The position numbers were made by a program, and so were the translations under genes. Below are positions 8,338 through 17,104 of a stretch of DNA of 64,000 bases, piece by piece (positions within the stretch are counted from its first letter, which is position 1; every line of letters begins with the position of its first letter). Below the pieces are notes generated by a model. The model had not been told where the DNA came from. It was given only the letters and a program-made list of their open reading frames with translations, and made no database searches. This DNA is from JAYWXI01 sp036016955 (GTDB lineage Bacteria > Bacteroidota > Bacteroidia > Flavobacteriales > Weeksellaceae), in the NCBI RefSeq assembly GCF_036016955.1, contig NZ_JAYWXI010000006.1, forward strand, positions 1-64,000. The letters run 5' to 3'.

Positions 8338-8345
8338 CAAAAATA
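8338..8345 (-). promoter_or_regulatory. -7 element (TATTTTTG) upstream of rfbC
   Basis: Reads TATTTTTG on the minus strand, an exact TAnnTTTG match, ending 17 bases before the rfbC ATG and starting 8 bases after the preceding gene's stop. No clear TTTG is seen at -33. It suggests a separate transcript for rfbCBA. Confidence 0.5.
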
Positions 8346-8352
8346 AAGTTTT

Positions 8353-8937
8353 TTACTTATTAAAAAAAATACCACAAGTTTTTAGTAATATTCTTATATC
8401 TTCCTTAAAAGATACTCTTTCTAAATACTCTAAATTTAGTTTGATTTTGTGCGGAAAAATAACCTCGTCGTTATATTTCAATGGATTCTCTTTTTGATTT
8501 AAAAGATACTCTTCGTTTCGGTATTCTAAACTGGCTTCCGATAAAAGCCCCGGTTTTAAAATCAATACTTTTCTATCCTCTCCCTTAAGACCATCATAAT
8601 ACCCCGGTACATCTGGACGAGGACCGATGAAACTCATCTCACCTTTCAAAATATTAAACAATTGGGGAAGCTCATCTAATTTGGTTTTTCTTAAAAAAGC
8701 ACCAACCTTTGATATTTTACGAGAAATGGGATGAATGGTTTTAAACTTATATATCCTAAATAGCTTGCCATACTGCCCCACTCTATCCTGCACAAAAATC
8801 CCGAAAGAATTAGTATCTACGGATACCAATATTAACAAAAACAAAAGTAAAGGAAATATAACAACAATAATAACACCCGCTAAAATTATAGCGAGTGTAT
8901 ATTTTATTTTCAGATAGGTGTATGGTTCCCCTTTCAT
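8353..8937 (-). CDS. initiating sugar transferase (bacterial sugar transferase family), first copy
   Basis: Polyprenol-phosphate hexose-1-phosphate transferase, the kind that puts the first sugar phosphate on undecaprenyl phosphate. From ATG 8937 the protein is 194 aa with one N-terminal hydrophobic segment (about residues 10-35). The catalytic core follows: FVQDRVG, FRIYKFKTI, LRKTKLDELPQLFNILKGEMSFIGPRPDVP. The region after PGLLSEASLEYRNEE differs from the usual PGITGLAQ and marks a distinct subgroup. A second, different transferase lies at 10229-10777. The longer frame to 9027 would translate the GC-rich repeat upstream and is rejected. Confidence 0.88.
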   Translation of the reverse strand: MKGEPYTYLKIKYTLAIILAGVIIVVIFPLLLFLLILVSVDTNSFGIFVQDRVGQYGKLFRIYKFKTIHPISRKISKVGAFLRKTKLDELPQLFNILKGEMSFIGPRPDVPGYYDGLKGEDRKVLILKPGLLSEASLEYRNEEYLLNQKENPLKYNDEVIFPHKIKLNLEYLERVSFKEDIRILLKTCGIFFNK

Positions 8938-8956
8938 ATACTCATTTTTATTTACC

Positions 8957-9095
8957 CACCGCACCCGCGTAAGGGATCGAGTGGATACCCCGAAGGGAAG
9001 ATGCCGCGGAGCGAAGCGGAGCGGCAATGACCGAGGCGTATAAACGATAGCCCGACCCTAGCGGCTGGCAATAGCGTTGGAGAGGGATACGCCCT
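8957..9095. repeat. GC-rich intergenic repeat element
   Basis: About 140 bases of strikingly GC-rich sequence inside an AT-rich locus, wedged between the sugar transferase (start 8937) and the aminotransferase (stop 9094). On the minus strand it opens GGGCGTATCCCTCTCC, carries GGGTCGGGCTATCG, an imperfect GCCGCTCC/GCGGC hairpin rich in CGCTTCGCTCCG, and closes ATCCCTTACGCGGGTGCGG. Elements with the same 'GGGTCGGGCTATC ... ATCCCTnACGC' feel recur between genes in Chryseobacterium/Riemerella-type genomes; that is from memory. It touches the aminotransferase stop codon. No second copy was seen in the window. Confidence 0.6.
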
Positions 9096-10227
9096 AACCT
9101 TTCAGTTTAGAAACCATTTCTGATATTCTCTGCCTATCCGCATCGGTTAAATTAGACCCCGAAGGCAAACATAGTCCGTTTTCAAACAACTGCTCCGCCA
9201 CCCGACCACCGTAATATGGAGCCTCAGCAAAAACAGGTTGCAAATGCATTGGCTTCCATAATGGACGAGATTCGATATTATCTTCCAAAAATTTCAAGCG
9301 TAAATCCTCTCTGGAAAAACCAGCCTTTTGAGCATCAATCACCACTGCTGACAGCCAATGGTTGGAAAAACAATCTTCCGATGGCTCAGTGAGCACCTCT
9401 ACACCTTCCATATTTTTGAACAAATCGATATAAAACTGATGATTGGCTCTTCGTTGAGAAATCCTTTCATCTAAAACTTCCATTTGTCCACACCCTATTC
9501 CTGCACAAATGTTGCTCATTCTATAGTTATAACCAATCTCCGAATGCTGGTAATGTGGCGCGTTATCTCTCGCCTGAGTAGATAAAAACACCGCTTTTTC
9601 TTTCTGTGCAGAGGTCTGACAGAGCAAGGCTCCACCTCCTGAAGTCGTAATAATTTTATTACCATTGAAACTCAAAATACTCATTTCCCCGAAAGTACCG
9701 CATTTCTGTCCTTTATAGCTGCTTCCTAAAGCCTCTGCCGCATCTTCAATGATGGGAATTTCATATTTAGAAGCAACTGCCATCAGTTCATTCATTTTTG
9801 CCGGCATTCCGTAAAGGTGGACCACAATAATGGCTTTCGGCTTTTTACCTTTAGACAGTCTATCTTTGATGGCTTCTTCCAAAGCCACAGGACACATATT
9901 CCAAGTTTCTTTTTCGCTATCCACAAACACAGGTGTTGCCCCTTGATAAGCAATCGGATTCGCCGATGCCGAAAAAGTCATGCTCTGACAAATGACCTCA
10001 TCTCCCATTTTAACTCCTAAAATAATCAAAGCCAAATGCAAAGCAGCGGTGCCTGTATTTAATGCAACAGGAAAAATGTTTTCCCCAAGCCATACCCTCA
10101 ATTTATCCTCAAACAGCTCTATATTTTGCCCCAAAGTAGAGACATAATTTTCCTGAAATGCCTTTTCTACATAAAGCACTTCTGCCCCCGACATATGTGG
10201 TGAAGATAAAGAAAGTTTGGTTTTCAT
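9094..10227 (-). CDS. DegT/DnrJ/EryC1/StrS-family sugar aminotransferase (PglE-like)
   Basis: PLP enzyme predicted to aminate a nucleotide-linked 4-keto-6-deoxy sugar, 377 aa. Visible motifs: ALNTGTAALHLAL, the Asp of IPIIEDAAEALGSSYKG, the PLP-lysine in ILSFNGNKIITTSGGGAL, and GYNYRMSNICAGIGCGQME. The 4-keto substrate could come from the WbpM-like dehydratase at 24447-26384, as in bacillosamine (PglF-PglE) synthesis, though no PglD-type acetyltransferase is seen. It starts one base after the stop of the second sugar transferase. Its stop codon lies at the edge of the GC-rich repeat. Substrate is inferred. Confidence 0.88.
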   Translation of the reverse strand: MKTKLSLSSPHMSGAEVLYVEKAFQENYVSTLGQNIELFEDKLRVWLGENIFPVALNTGTAALHLALIILGVKMGDEVICQSMTFSASANPIAYQGATPVFVDSEKETWNMCPVALEEAIKDRLSKGKKPKAIIVVHLYGMPAKMNELMAVASKYEIPIIEDAAEALGSSYKGQKCGTFGEMSILSFNGNKIITTSGGGALLCQTSAQKEKAVFLSTQARDNAPHYQHSEIGYNYRMSNICAGIGCGQMEVLDERISQRRANHQFYIDLFKNMEGVEVLTEPSEDCFSNHWLSAVVIDAQKAGFSREDLRLKFLEDNIESRPLWKPMHLQPVFAEAPYYGGRVAEQLFENGLCLPSGSNLTDADRQRISEMVSKLKG

Positions 10228-10228
10228 T

Positions 10229-10777
10229 TTATTTCACTCTATCCCCTTGACCTTTTCCTCCAACCGTAGCAAATATATAATAAAAATACCTACTCAATGT
10301 TAAAGTTTGATACATCTGAGCATCTAACTCTGCCAATTTTTTCGGAGTGGACATATCCACTTCGTTAATTTGAGCCAACCCCGTAATCCCAGGCAAAAAA
10401 TCATACACACCTAATTTTTCGCGTTCTTCAATCAGTTCCGTTTGGTTAAATAAATTAGGTCTCGCTCCTACCAAACTCATATCGCCCTTAAGAACATTAA
10501 GCAGTTGTGGAAGCTCGTCCAGTTTGGTTTTCCTCAAAAACGCACCAAATTTCGTAATCGAAGCCTGACTGGCCAAATGCGAAGCCACTGACTTAGTATC
10601 CTTATGCATCGTACGAAATTTGTATAAATTAAAGGGCTTTTTATTTTTACCCACCCGCTCCTGCACAAATACAGGAGAACCCGTATCAAACAAACCAATC
10701 ACATATAATAGCAAACCAATAGGCCACAAAAACAACAGCCCAAAAAACGATGCTAAAAAATCTATCAGCCTTATCAT
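10229..10777 (-). CDS. initiating sugar transferase (WcaJ/PglC type), second copy
   Basis: Small monotopic phosphoglycosyl transferase of 182 aa. An N-terminal membrane segment (residues 3-28) is followed by FVQERVGKNKKPFNLYKFRTM, TKFGAFLRKTKLDELPQLLNVLKGDMSLVGARPN and PGITGLAQINEVD, ending with GGKGQGDRVK. This is the canonical family core, and the tail GKG-GDRV is typical of enzymes that follow a 4-reductase/epimerase gene, which is just what lies upstream (10784-11686). Together they would make UDP-QuiNAc or UDP-FucNAc and load it on the lipid carrier. Confidence 0.92.
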   Translation of the reverse strand: MIRLIDFLASFFGLLFLWPIGLLLYVIGLFDTGSPVFVQERVGKNKKPFNLYKFRTMHKDTKSVASHLASQASITKFGAFLRKTKLDELPQLLNVLKGDMSLVGARPNLFNQTELIEEREKLGVYDFLPGITGLAQINEVDMSTPKKLAELDAQMYQTLTLSRYFYYIFATVGGKGQGDRVK

Positions 10778-10783
10778 AAAATT

Positions 10784-11686
10784 CTATTTTTTATTTTGAA
10801 AACTCTTTATGGTTTTTATTAAGCCTTCTTCAGCCGTATAGGGCAGTTTTTCTATTCCCAAAGCCGATTTTATTTTTTGGTTGGAGACGATATAGCTTTC
10901 TGTAAGTTTTTTCAATCGTTCCGAGTTAAGGGGAAGTAATAACTTATCACCCATTTTAGCCACTTTTGTGATCACATTTGCTGACCAGTGCCATAATTTA
11001 GGCTTTTTCCCCAGTGTGTTAGAAATAATCGAAATCAATGCATTGGTTGATAAACTTTCATCATCCGAAACATTATAAATTCCTGAAGGTATTTCTTTGT
11101 TTTTAAGAAGCTCAAAAATCACAAAATTCAAATTATCAATCGATAAAAACGAGCGTTGATTTTCAAACGACGCCAAAAACCAAGGCACCCCTTTTTCTAC
11201 AATTTTGTATAGCAAATTAAGGTTTCCCTTATTGCCCTCGCCGTGAATCATGCATGGACGAATGATAAACACTCGTTTTCCTTCGGGCAACTCTTTAGCT
11301 AACAGATATTCCTCTGCTAATAATTTTGACTTTCCGTAAGGCGTATACGGCCGGGGCACTTGTTTTTCCTCTAAAACGCCTTCAACTGTATCAGCCACAG
11401 CCTTCACGCTACTGAAATAAACAAAATCCTGAATATCCGATTTTAAAAACGCCTCAAACAAACGCTTGGTAAGCTCGGTATTAACCTCAAAGTATGCTTT
11501 TTCATCCGAAGTATTGTCCGTATCATGAGCTTTACCCGCAAGATGAACAACCGCATTAGCCGAGTGGTCCAACTTCCATTGAGGAGTCCGTAAAGATAAT
11601 TTTATCACCTCTGTTCCGTTCGACTCAAAATATTTCGAGAGGTTTTGCCCTACAAATCCCGAAGCTCCTGTAATAATGGTTTTCAT
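10784..11686 (-). CDS. NAD-dependent sugar epimerase/4-keto reductase (WbpV-like)
   Basis: Extended short-chain dehydrogenase of 300 aa. It opens MKTIITGASGFVGQNL (dinucleotide binding) and has VVHLAGKAHD near residue 48, the serine of VYFSSVKAVAD near 93 and the catalytic pair in YTPYGKSKLLAEEYL near 118. Homologues beside WcaJ-type transferases reduce the 4-keto group of UDP-2-acetamido-2,6-dideoxy-hexulose made by a WbpM-type dehydratase; that enzyme is at 24447. It is not a convincing RmlD, so it probably does not complete rhamnose synthesis. The exact sugar is not determinable from sequence. Confidence 0.8.
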   Translation of the reverse strand: MKTIITGASGFVGQNLSKYFESNGTEVIKLSLRTPQWKLDHSANAVVHLAGKAHDTDNTSDEKAYFEVNTELTKRLFEAFLKSDIQDFVYFSSVKAVADTVEGVLEEKQVPRPYTPYGKSKLLAEEYLLAKELPEGKRVFIIRPCMIHGEGNKGNLNLLYKIVEKGVPWFLASFENQRSFLSIDNLNFVIFELLKNKEIPSGIYNVSDDESLSTNALISIISNTLGKKPKLWHWSANVITKVAKMGDKLLLPLNSERLKKLTESYIVSNQKIKSALGIEKLPYTAEEGLIKTIKSFQNKK

Positions 11687-11690
11687 GCAA

Positions 11691-12836
11691 CTAATAATTT
11701 AACTCCTTATGAATGATGTCCCAAAATTTTTTCTGTTCAAAATGCTCTCTTACAAAACGACGCCCTGCCTCCCCATGCTCTTTCCTTAAAGCCTCATTTT
11801 GAAAATAAATCTCGATTTTAGACCGAATATCCTCCGAATCGTTCTCCACATACATCCCCGTTACGCCTTCTTTTATAGATTCCAAACATCCCGTTGCTTT
11901 AGTCGTTATAATCGGTAATCCCATAGAAGACGCTTCCAATGTGACCGTCGGAAACCCCTCCCTATAAGAGGCCAAAACAAAAATATCCATTAATTTAAAG
12001 TATGGAGAGGCATCCAACACAAATCCCGTATTAACGATTTGAGGATGGTTCAATACCGCCGCTTTGGTATCTTCGGAAACCGAATCCTTCTCTTCAAAAG
12101 GCCCTACCAAGAGTAACTTGACCGAAGGATATTGCTTATACAAAGAAACAAACGCCTTTACCAATTCATTAATTCCCTTATCCCTAACCAATCTCCCTAC
12201 ATAACCAATAACAAAATCCCCCTCACAAAACCCATGTTTAGACCGCAAATTGTCCAAAAAAGACGGTTCAAAATGATTCGGATTAAATTTATTCTCCGTA
12301 TCGATTCCATTACAAGTTCCCAGCCCCAAAATACGGTTTTTGGTCTCCGCATTCAACCCGTCTCTTTCGCTTATTTTTTTCACGCTCGGACTCACACAAA
12401 TAACTTTGGTCGCCAACCGACCAGAAAGTCTGTCCAAGTTTTTCAACAAAACCCGCTTTAACCCCTTACTGGTTTCATAAATAATGCCATGACGAAAATA
12501 AACCCGATCTTTAACTCCCGCCAAAGACGCCGCAATCATCGAAACCAAACCTCCCTTAGGAGTGTGGCCTACCACTACCTCTATACCATGACGTTTTATA
12601 AAACGATAAATTTTAAAAACCGCCAATAAATCTTTTAACGGCGTTATGCTCCTTGTTACTTCCACTGCAAAAGGCGTATATTGAAGTTCCGAAGCCAATT
12701 CATAAAAATGCCGATCCGGAGAACATCCCAAATAATATTTATTGCCAGTCACAGAGCGTAAATATTTGAATTGGTCACCAAAAAAATGATTAATAACAAA
12801 CGAAATTGTTACTATATGCAAAACTTTTTTATTCAT
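11691..12836 (-). CDS. glycosyltransferase family 4 (PglA-like)
   Basis: GT-B fold retaining glycosyltransferase of 381 aa, acting at the cytoplasmic membrane face on lipid-linked glycan. N-terminal half: VVGHTPKGGLVSMIAA, and YFRHGIIYETSKG. C-terminal half: VIGYVGRLVRDKGINELVKAF (donor-binding start) and the E-x7-E motif in SYREGFPTVTLEASSMGLPIITT. The order GT4, 4-reductase, WcaJ-like transferase is a common cassette in which this enzyme adds the second sugar. Its stop is four bases before the reductase start. It begins a new block after a non-coding gap. Confidence 0.9.
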   Translation of the reverse strand: MNKKVLHIVTISFVINHFFGDQFKYLRSVTGNKYYLGCSPDRHFYELASELQYTPFAVEVTRSITPLKDLLAVFKIYRFIKRHGIEVVVGHTPKGGLVSMIAASLAGVKDRVYFRHGIIYETSKGLKRVLLKNLDRLSGRLATKVICVSPSVKKISERDGLNAETKNRILGLGTCNGIDTENKFNPNHFEPSFLDNLRSKHGFCEGDFVIGYVGRLVRDKGINELVKAFVSLYKQYPSVKLLLVGPFEEKDSVSEDTKAAVLNHPQIVNTGFVLDASPYFKLMDIFVLASYREGFPTVTLEASSMGLPIITTKATGCLESIKEGVTGMYVENDSEDIRSKIEIYFQNEALRKEHGEAGRRFVREHFEQKKFWDIIHKELNY

Positions 12837-13091
12837 CTTCTTTATACTTAACTTTATCTATTGACAACAATTTTTCCCTTACCAAAAGTATCTCCCACCA
12901 TTCTTCACTCTCAAATTAAGTCTAAAACACCTTCAAAATAGATAGGCAAATTTACCAATAAAACTACAGAAAGTAAACTCTTCCTTTTGAAAGATAAAAT
13001 GTACTATTTGTATTTTTTCTTTTCTAAACTTAACCATAGAAATAACATATTTAAAATGGGATTTTTTTGTATTACGGACATGGCATACATC
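12837..13091. other. non-coding gap with possible decayed coding sequence
   Basis: About 255 bases between the GT4 start and the small frame at 13092-13208, in a locus where other genes are spaced by a few bases. On the minus strand a second frame, overlapping the small gene, can be read from about 13165 to 13025 (46 codons, containing RGEIKMYAMSVIQKNPILN). It may be part of the same decayed sequence. No promoter or terminator was convincing. Confidence 0.4.
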
Positions 13092-13208
13092 TTAATTTCT
13101 CCTCTTAAAGGCCTCACCTCCCTCTCCAAAAGTAGAGGTAACATCAAAATTCTGACTAAGTGCCACTGTCCTTTCAATAATGCTACGATAGTGTTCTCCT
13201 TTAATCAT
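13092..13208 (-). CDS. short unidentified frame overlapping the polymerase stop (38 aa; possible gene remnant)
   Basis: The ATG at 13208 overlaps the end of the upstream EpsG-like gene in the arrangement ATGATTAA, which is the geometry of translational coupling. It reads MIKGEHYRSIIERTVALSQN and ends after GEGGEAFKRRN at a TAA. No family was recognised. Downstream DNA stays open in a second frame, so this may be the start of a longer gene broken by a frameshift, a mobile-element scrap, or chance. The following 255 bases are not clearly coding. Confidence 0.3.
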   Translation of the reverse strand: MIKGEHYRSIIERTVALSQNFDVTSTFGEGGEAFKRRN

Positions 13209-14238
13209 TAATAAGAATTCTTATATTTTGACTACAAAAATACACTATAATTGTCATTGCAAATATGTAACTCAATAATTTGTAGTGTTCGTTCATTTTT
13301 TTAATAATATTCACATACATTAATATTGAGAAAAAAGCTAACCCATTAGTGATTCTATACAATACTGGATGATGATAAAACAAAATGCCAGTAAACAATC
13401 CTATCAAAACTATCTTATTCATATATTCTAACCTTGGATCATTCTCAACAAAAAAATAAGATATCACCGTCATAAGCATTAAAAGTAAGATAGTTCCACT
13501 CCCTCCTCCTTCTATTTTATTATACTTAGCTAATTGTTCCGGTAGATAATCATTTAGTATAGTCATTATTTCACTAGTAATATCCCAAAATAAAAATGGA
13601 ACAGACAACAATAATAATTTATAATATACATTCTGTTCATTTACGTAGACCAAGCATAGAAAAATGGGTATAAACATCAAGCTTACCAAATGAAATAAGC
13701 TCCCTAGCACTAAAAAAAAACAACTCCACAAATATTTTTTATAAAAAACTGAAAATAAAGAAAATAAAACAAAAGAAATAGCAACAGCATCTCTAATCTG
13801 AGTAAAATCCCTCAGCAGATAAAAAAAACTCATATACATTAATAGTGCAAAAAATGGATATGCTGCATAACGATATAATAAATATGCCTTGGGAAGAATA
13901 CTTAAAACCGCTATCACCAAGAGAAGTTCTCTAAAACCTATACCACAAAAAAGCTTATTTATCAATAAATAACCTACTTCTACTATTCTATGTGGACTAC
14001 CTACTATGATTTGGATATAAGTATATTCACATATACCTTCATAATATTCATTATACATCAGTCCGTCCCTATCTATTCCTATCGGACGAAAACCTGTTAG
14101 AAGCACAATCAATATAACAACTGCAGAATAACACAAAAACGTTCCATGATTTTCTTTTTTTAAACCATCTAAAAAAATCTCTATGATAGACAACCCTACT
14201 AAAAATAAAATAATATGTATAAATATTTCCTTTATCAT
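13201..14238 (-). CDS. EpsG-family membrane protein, candidate polysaccharide polymerase
   Basis: Integral membrane protein of 345 aa with roughly ten hydrophobic segments spread along the length. TGFRPIGIDRDGLMYNEYYEG near residue 48 is the typical first-loop motif of EpsG/Wzy-like proteins (R-x-GxD...Y). YLLRDFTQIRDAVAISF near 140 matches the conserved 'R-x-x-A' segment of this family. It probably polymerises repeat units in the periplasm. A second polymerase candidate of another family is at 17101-18258. It begins five bases after the GT4 stop. Composition is very AT-rich. Confidence 0.75.
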   Translation of the reverse strand: MIKEIFIHIILFLVGLSIIEIFLDGLKKENHGTFLCYSAVVILIVLLTGFRPIGIDRDGLMYNEYYEGICEYTYIQIIVGSPHRIVEVGYLLINKLFCGIGFRELLLVIAVLSILPKAYLLYRYAAYPFFALLMYMSFFYLLRDFTQIRDAVAISFVLFSLFSVFYKKYLWSCFFLVLGSLFHLVSLMFIPIFLCLVYVNEQNVYYKLLLLSVPFLFWDITSEIMTILNDYLPEQLAKYNKIEGGGSGTILLLMLMTVISYFFVENDPRLEYMNKIVLIGLFTGILFYHHPVLYRITNGLAFFSILMYVNIIKKMNEHYKLLSYIFAMTIIVYFCSQNIRILIND

Positions 14239-14243
14239 TTATA

Positions 14244-15323
14244 TTACACTTGTAAATACGTATGGTATAAACTATCTATCATGTTACAAATATCATATTT
14301 TCTCGCTTTTATTTTTCCTTTATTAGAAATTTCAACATAGTAGTCAGGATTTTCCAAAGAAAGAATTTTTTCTTTTAAATCTTCTACATCTCCTTTTTCA
14401 AAAAGAAGTCCTCCATCTTCCACAACCTTGTTCAGCCCCTTTACATTAGAGGCTACTGTAGAAATACCACAAGCCATCGCCTCTGCAGCTGCTAATCCAA
14501 ACCCTTCCCAATGAGAAGATAAAACCGCTATATCACACATTTTTATCAAAGAAATCACATCATTTCTTATCCCAAGCAAAAATACTCTTTTTTCTAACTG
14601 CTTATCCCTTATCAATTGTTCTATCTCTTGCCTTCTCTCTCCATCACCTACTAGTATTAGTTTATAATTTTCAGGAAGTTTTTTCAAACATTTTATCACC
14701 GTATCCTGGTCTTTTTCTCTACGGAATCCCGCTACTTTTATTAAAATTTTATCATACTGAGAAAAACCCAAATCTGTTTTTTTATAACTTTTTTCCTTTC
14801 CTATTTTATCAATATTAATTCCATTCTGAATTACTTTCAATTTACGATTTGGTATATTCAAACATCTTTTCAATTCACTTCTCACTCCCTCAGTAATACA
14901 AATAATCTTAGAATACTTATGATAAATGAACTGCTCTATCCATTTATATTTAGGATTTTGGAGCCTTCTATTACTTGTACTATGTTCTGTAAATATAAGT
15001 TTTGCTTTCGAAAATGAAATAAACTTTGCTAATACTACAAAGTATTGAGCTGGAAATAAATGTACATGAATAATGTCATATCTATTCACAAATGGAATTA
15101 GTTTGAAAATAAGCAATGGATTATACACACTTCCCTTTGATAAGAAATGTATTTTAATCGCAGGATTAGAAGCTAGTTCCTTATAAAAAGGAGTCTCACT
15201 ACCATTTAACAATAATAATTCGACTTCCAAGTCTTTATTTTCACCTAGCAGAGGTAGTGTTTCTACTATCAGTTTTTCGGCTCCACCTGTGCTTAAACTA
15301 TTAATAACATGCAGGATTTTCAT
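14244..15323 (-). CDS. glycosyltransferase family 4
   Basis: GT-B glycosyltransferase of 359 aa. It opens MKILHVINSLSTGGAEKLIVE, the classic 'GGAE' start of this family, with IIHVHLFPAQYF and FTEHSTSNRR in the first domain. The second domain has ILIKVAGFRREKDQDTVIKCL, ILVGDGERRQEIEQL and the E-x7-E motif in SSHWEGFGLAAAEAMACGISTVAS. It probably adds an internal sugar of the repeat unit; donor and acceptor are unknown. It abuts the GT2 gene upstream (stop 15324) with no spacer. Confidence 0.9.
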   Translation of the reverse strand: MKILHVINSLSTGGAEKLIVETLPLLGENKDLEVELLLLNGSETPFYKELASNPAIKIHFLSKGSVYNPLLIFKLIPFVNRYDIIHVHLFPAQYFVVLAKFISFSKAKLIFTEHSTSNRRLQNPKYKWIEQFIYHKYSKIICITEGVRSELKRCLNIPNRKLKVIQNGINIDKIGKEKSYKKTDLGFSQYDKILIKVAGFRREKDQDTVIKCLKKLPENYKLILVGDGERRQEIEQLIRDKQLEKRVFLLGIRNDVISLIKMCDIAVLSSHWEGFGLAAAEAMACGISTVASNVKGLNKVVEDGGLLFEKGDVEDLKEKILSLENPDYYVEISNKGKIKARKYDICNMIDSLYHTYLQV

Positions 15324-16211
15324 TTACTTTTTAATTTTCACTCTTATATAGAAATTCAATAGTATCCCAAATGGAATAGCCAAAAGTACTAAAAGTGTGT
15401 GGTTAGACTTAAATATCCATTTAAAATCTTTCGCAAATATTGCTGAAGATACCAAGTGTATAGCATTTTTAAATCTTTCTCTGAAAGTATTTTCATAATT
15501 AATTCTACTAACTCTAGAAAACGCAAAACCATTAGGACTCTTCTGATACTGCCTCAAAATATTCATTGTAGAGCCATCCTGCTGATATTCCACAATGCAA
15601 AACACTTCATTAACAGGCATAAAATCGTAGTCTCTATTTATCATCAAATACAAGTAATCTAGAGGAACAAAACGCTCATTGGAGTAAAGCGGATATTTAG
15701 GATATCGCCTCACTATATCAGTTTTTAAAACCAATTTCTTATCTCCTCTTACCTCATAACTAGAATACAATTCATTAAGTTTCACACGAGTAAGCTCTCT
15801 AGGAATTTCAGTTCCTATCACACGAAGTGTATTTTTATCTGCATCTAATCCTACAATCCCCGCCAAATCACTTGGCATATGCCCTATATGAAACAAAATC
15901 CTTTCGATTGCATCATCTGGCATATAATCATCTGAATCAATGCATACATTATACTCCGTATAACAATTTTCATAGGCTGTATTATGAGCTCCATGCATAC
16001 CTTGATTTTCTTGATATATATATACAATGTCAACCAATGAGTCTTCTTGCCACTTCCACACAAGATCTTTCGTATTATCGGTAGAACCATCGTCTACTAT
16101 AAGCCAAATAAACGCTGTACATGTTTGTCTACATAAGCTTTCGTACAAACGAGGAAGTAAATACGCTCTATTATAGGTAGGCGTAAAAACAGTAATAACA
16201 GGTTTTTTCAT
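15324..16211 (-). CDS. glycosyltransferase family 2
   Basis: GT-A fold transferase of 295 aa. The N-terminus ITVFTPTYNRAYLLPRLYESL, WLIVDDGSTDNTKDL and VCIDSDDYMPDDAI (the DxD-type metal site) define the family. The last 40 residues contain a hydrophobic segment (HTLLVLLAIPFGILLNFYI) that would anchor it to the inner membrane. Its start overlaps the stop of the next upstream gene by four bases (ATGA), so the two GT2 genes are translationally coupled. Confidence 0.9.
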   Translation of the reverse strand: MKKPVITVFTPTYNRAYLLPRLYESLCRQTCTAFIWLIVDDGSTDNTKDLVWKWQEDSLVDIVYIYQENQGMHGAHNTAYENCYTEYNVCIDSDDYMPDDAIERILFHIGHMPSDLAGIVGLDADKNTLRVIGTEIPRELTRVKLNELYSSYEVRGDKKLVLKTDIVRRYPKYPLYSNERFVPLDYLYLMINRDYDFMPVNEVFCIVEYQQDGSTMNILRQYQKSPNGFAFSRVSRINYENTFRERFKNAIHLVSSAIFAKDFKWIFKSNHTLLVLLAIPFGILLNFYIRVKIKK

Positions 16212-17104
16212 CTCTCTTTTATGGGTCTTAAAATCATTTTTGCCACTAAATACATCCTAGAATTCCCTAATTTAAATCTATTCTTCAACACCAAGAAAAT
16301 ACGCTTTAACAAACTCTCTGAATGATAAATTTTCATATACTCTCCAAAAATATACTTTTGATGAGAGGTTAGTTTATCGTTATATTTTTCTACAAAAGAT
16401 ACAAAGGATTTATGATGTTTAGTATCTATTACAGGAAATTTTCTTTTCACTTTATTGGCAATCCCCGTATCTACATTAGCCGTAACCTTCCCCTCATGTT
16501 GTTGTCTATAAAGCATCAATTTATCTTGTAGGTATATTAACTTCCCAAAAGATAACACACCTAATGTTACCAAATAATCATGCATTACCATATAGTCATC
16601 GTAGTCTTGAATTAAATTACATAACGGTCTATTAAACATCATAGAACAACCTTGTAGCCCACCAGCAATAAAAAATAAATCTTTAAAATCTCTCAATATC
16701 GGAGAGGGAATGCTTCCTGTAACTCCCTTATCTGAAGTGTACAAATATCCTCCTGCAAATATTCCGCAAGGTTCTTTTTCCTCTTTCAATCTTTCATACA
16801 TTACCTCTAACTTATTTTCCAACCAAATATCGTCTTGATCACAAAAAATCACATAATCTGCCGTAGCATATTTTAGTAAATGTAAAAAATTAGCCCCTGC
16901 TCCGCCACATTTTACACCATCTTCTATCAAGACAATCCTATTGTCTATCTTCTGAAACTCTTTAACAAGTTCAACAGTTTTATCTTGAGAGCCATCATCG
17001 TGAACAAGCAAACGCCAATCTGTATAGGTTTGTGCTAACAAAGAATAGAGCTGTTGTCTTATATATCTTTCCCCATTATAGGTTGCTAAAAGAATATCTA
17101 TCAT
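16208..17104 (-). CDS. glycosyltransferase family 2, rhamnosyltransferase-like
   Basis: GT-A fold transferase of 298 aa opening MIDILLATYNGERYIRQQLYSLLAQTY, with VHDDGSQDKTVELV and VIFCDQDDIWLENKL. The CDQDDIW form of the metal site, followed by a 'MYERLKEEKEPCG' segment, is characteristic of alpha-1,3-rhamnosyltransferase-like proteins, which fits the rfbABC genes in the locus, although no rfbD is present. It overlaps its neighbours by four bases on both sides, showing tight coupling. Confidence 0.85.
   Translation of the reverse strand: MIDILLATYNGERYIRQQLYSLLAQTYTDWRLLVHDDGSQDKTVELVKEFQKIDNRIVLIEDGVKCGGAGANFLHLLKYATADYVIFCDQDDIWLENKLEVMYERLKEEKEPCGIFAGGYLYTSDKGVTGSIPSPILRDFKDLFFIAGGLQGCSMMFNRPLCNLIQDYDDYMVMHDYLVTLGVLSFGKLIYLQDKLMLYRQQHEGKVTANVDTGIANKVKRKFPVIDTKHHKSFVSFVEKYNDKLTSHQKYIFGEYMKIYHSESLLKRIFLVLKNRFKLGNSRMYLVAKMILRPIKER

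Noticed and set aside
8938..9027. 30-codon N-terminal extension of the first sugar transferase
   Set aside because: It translates the GC-rich repeat element (Arg/Pro-rich) and precedes the normal membrane-anchor start.
10784..11686. Candidate rfbD (dTDP-4-dehydrorhamnose reductase)
   Set aside because: Sequence style and neighbours fit a UDP-sugar 4-reductase/epimerase next to a WcaJ-type transferase; no RmlD-specific features were seen.
12987..13211. 74-codon plus-strand frame in the glycan-locus gap
   Set aside because: No start context, no recognisable motif and biased composition; the minus strand in the same place looks more protein-like.
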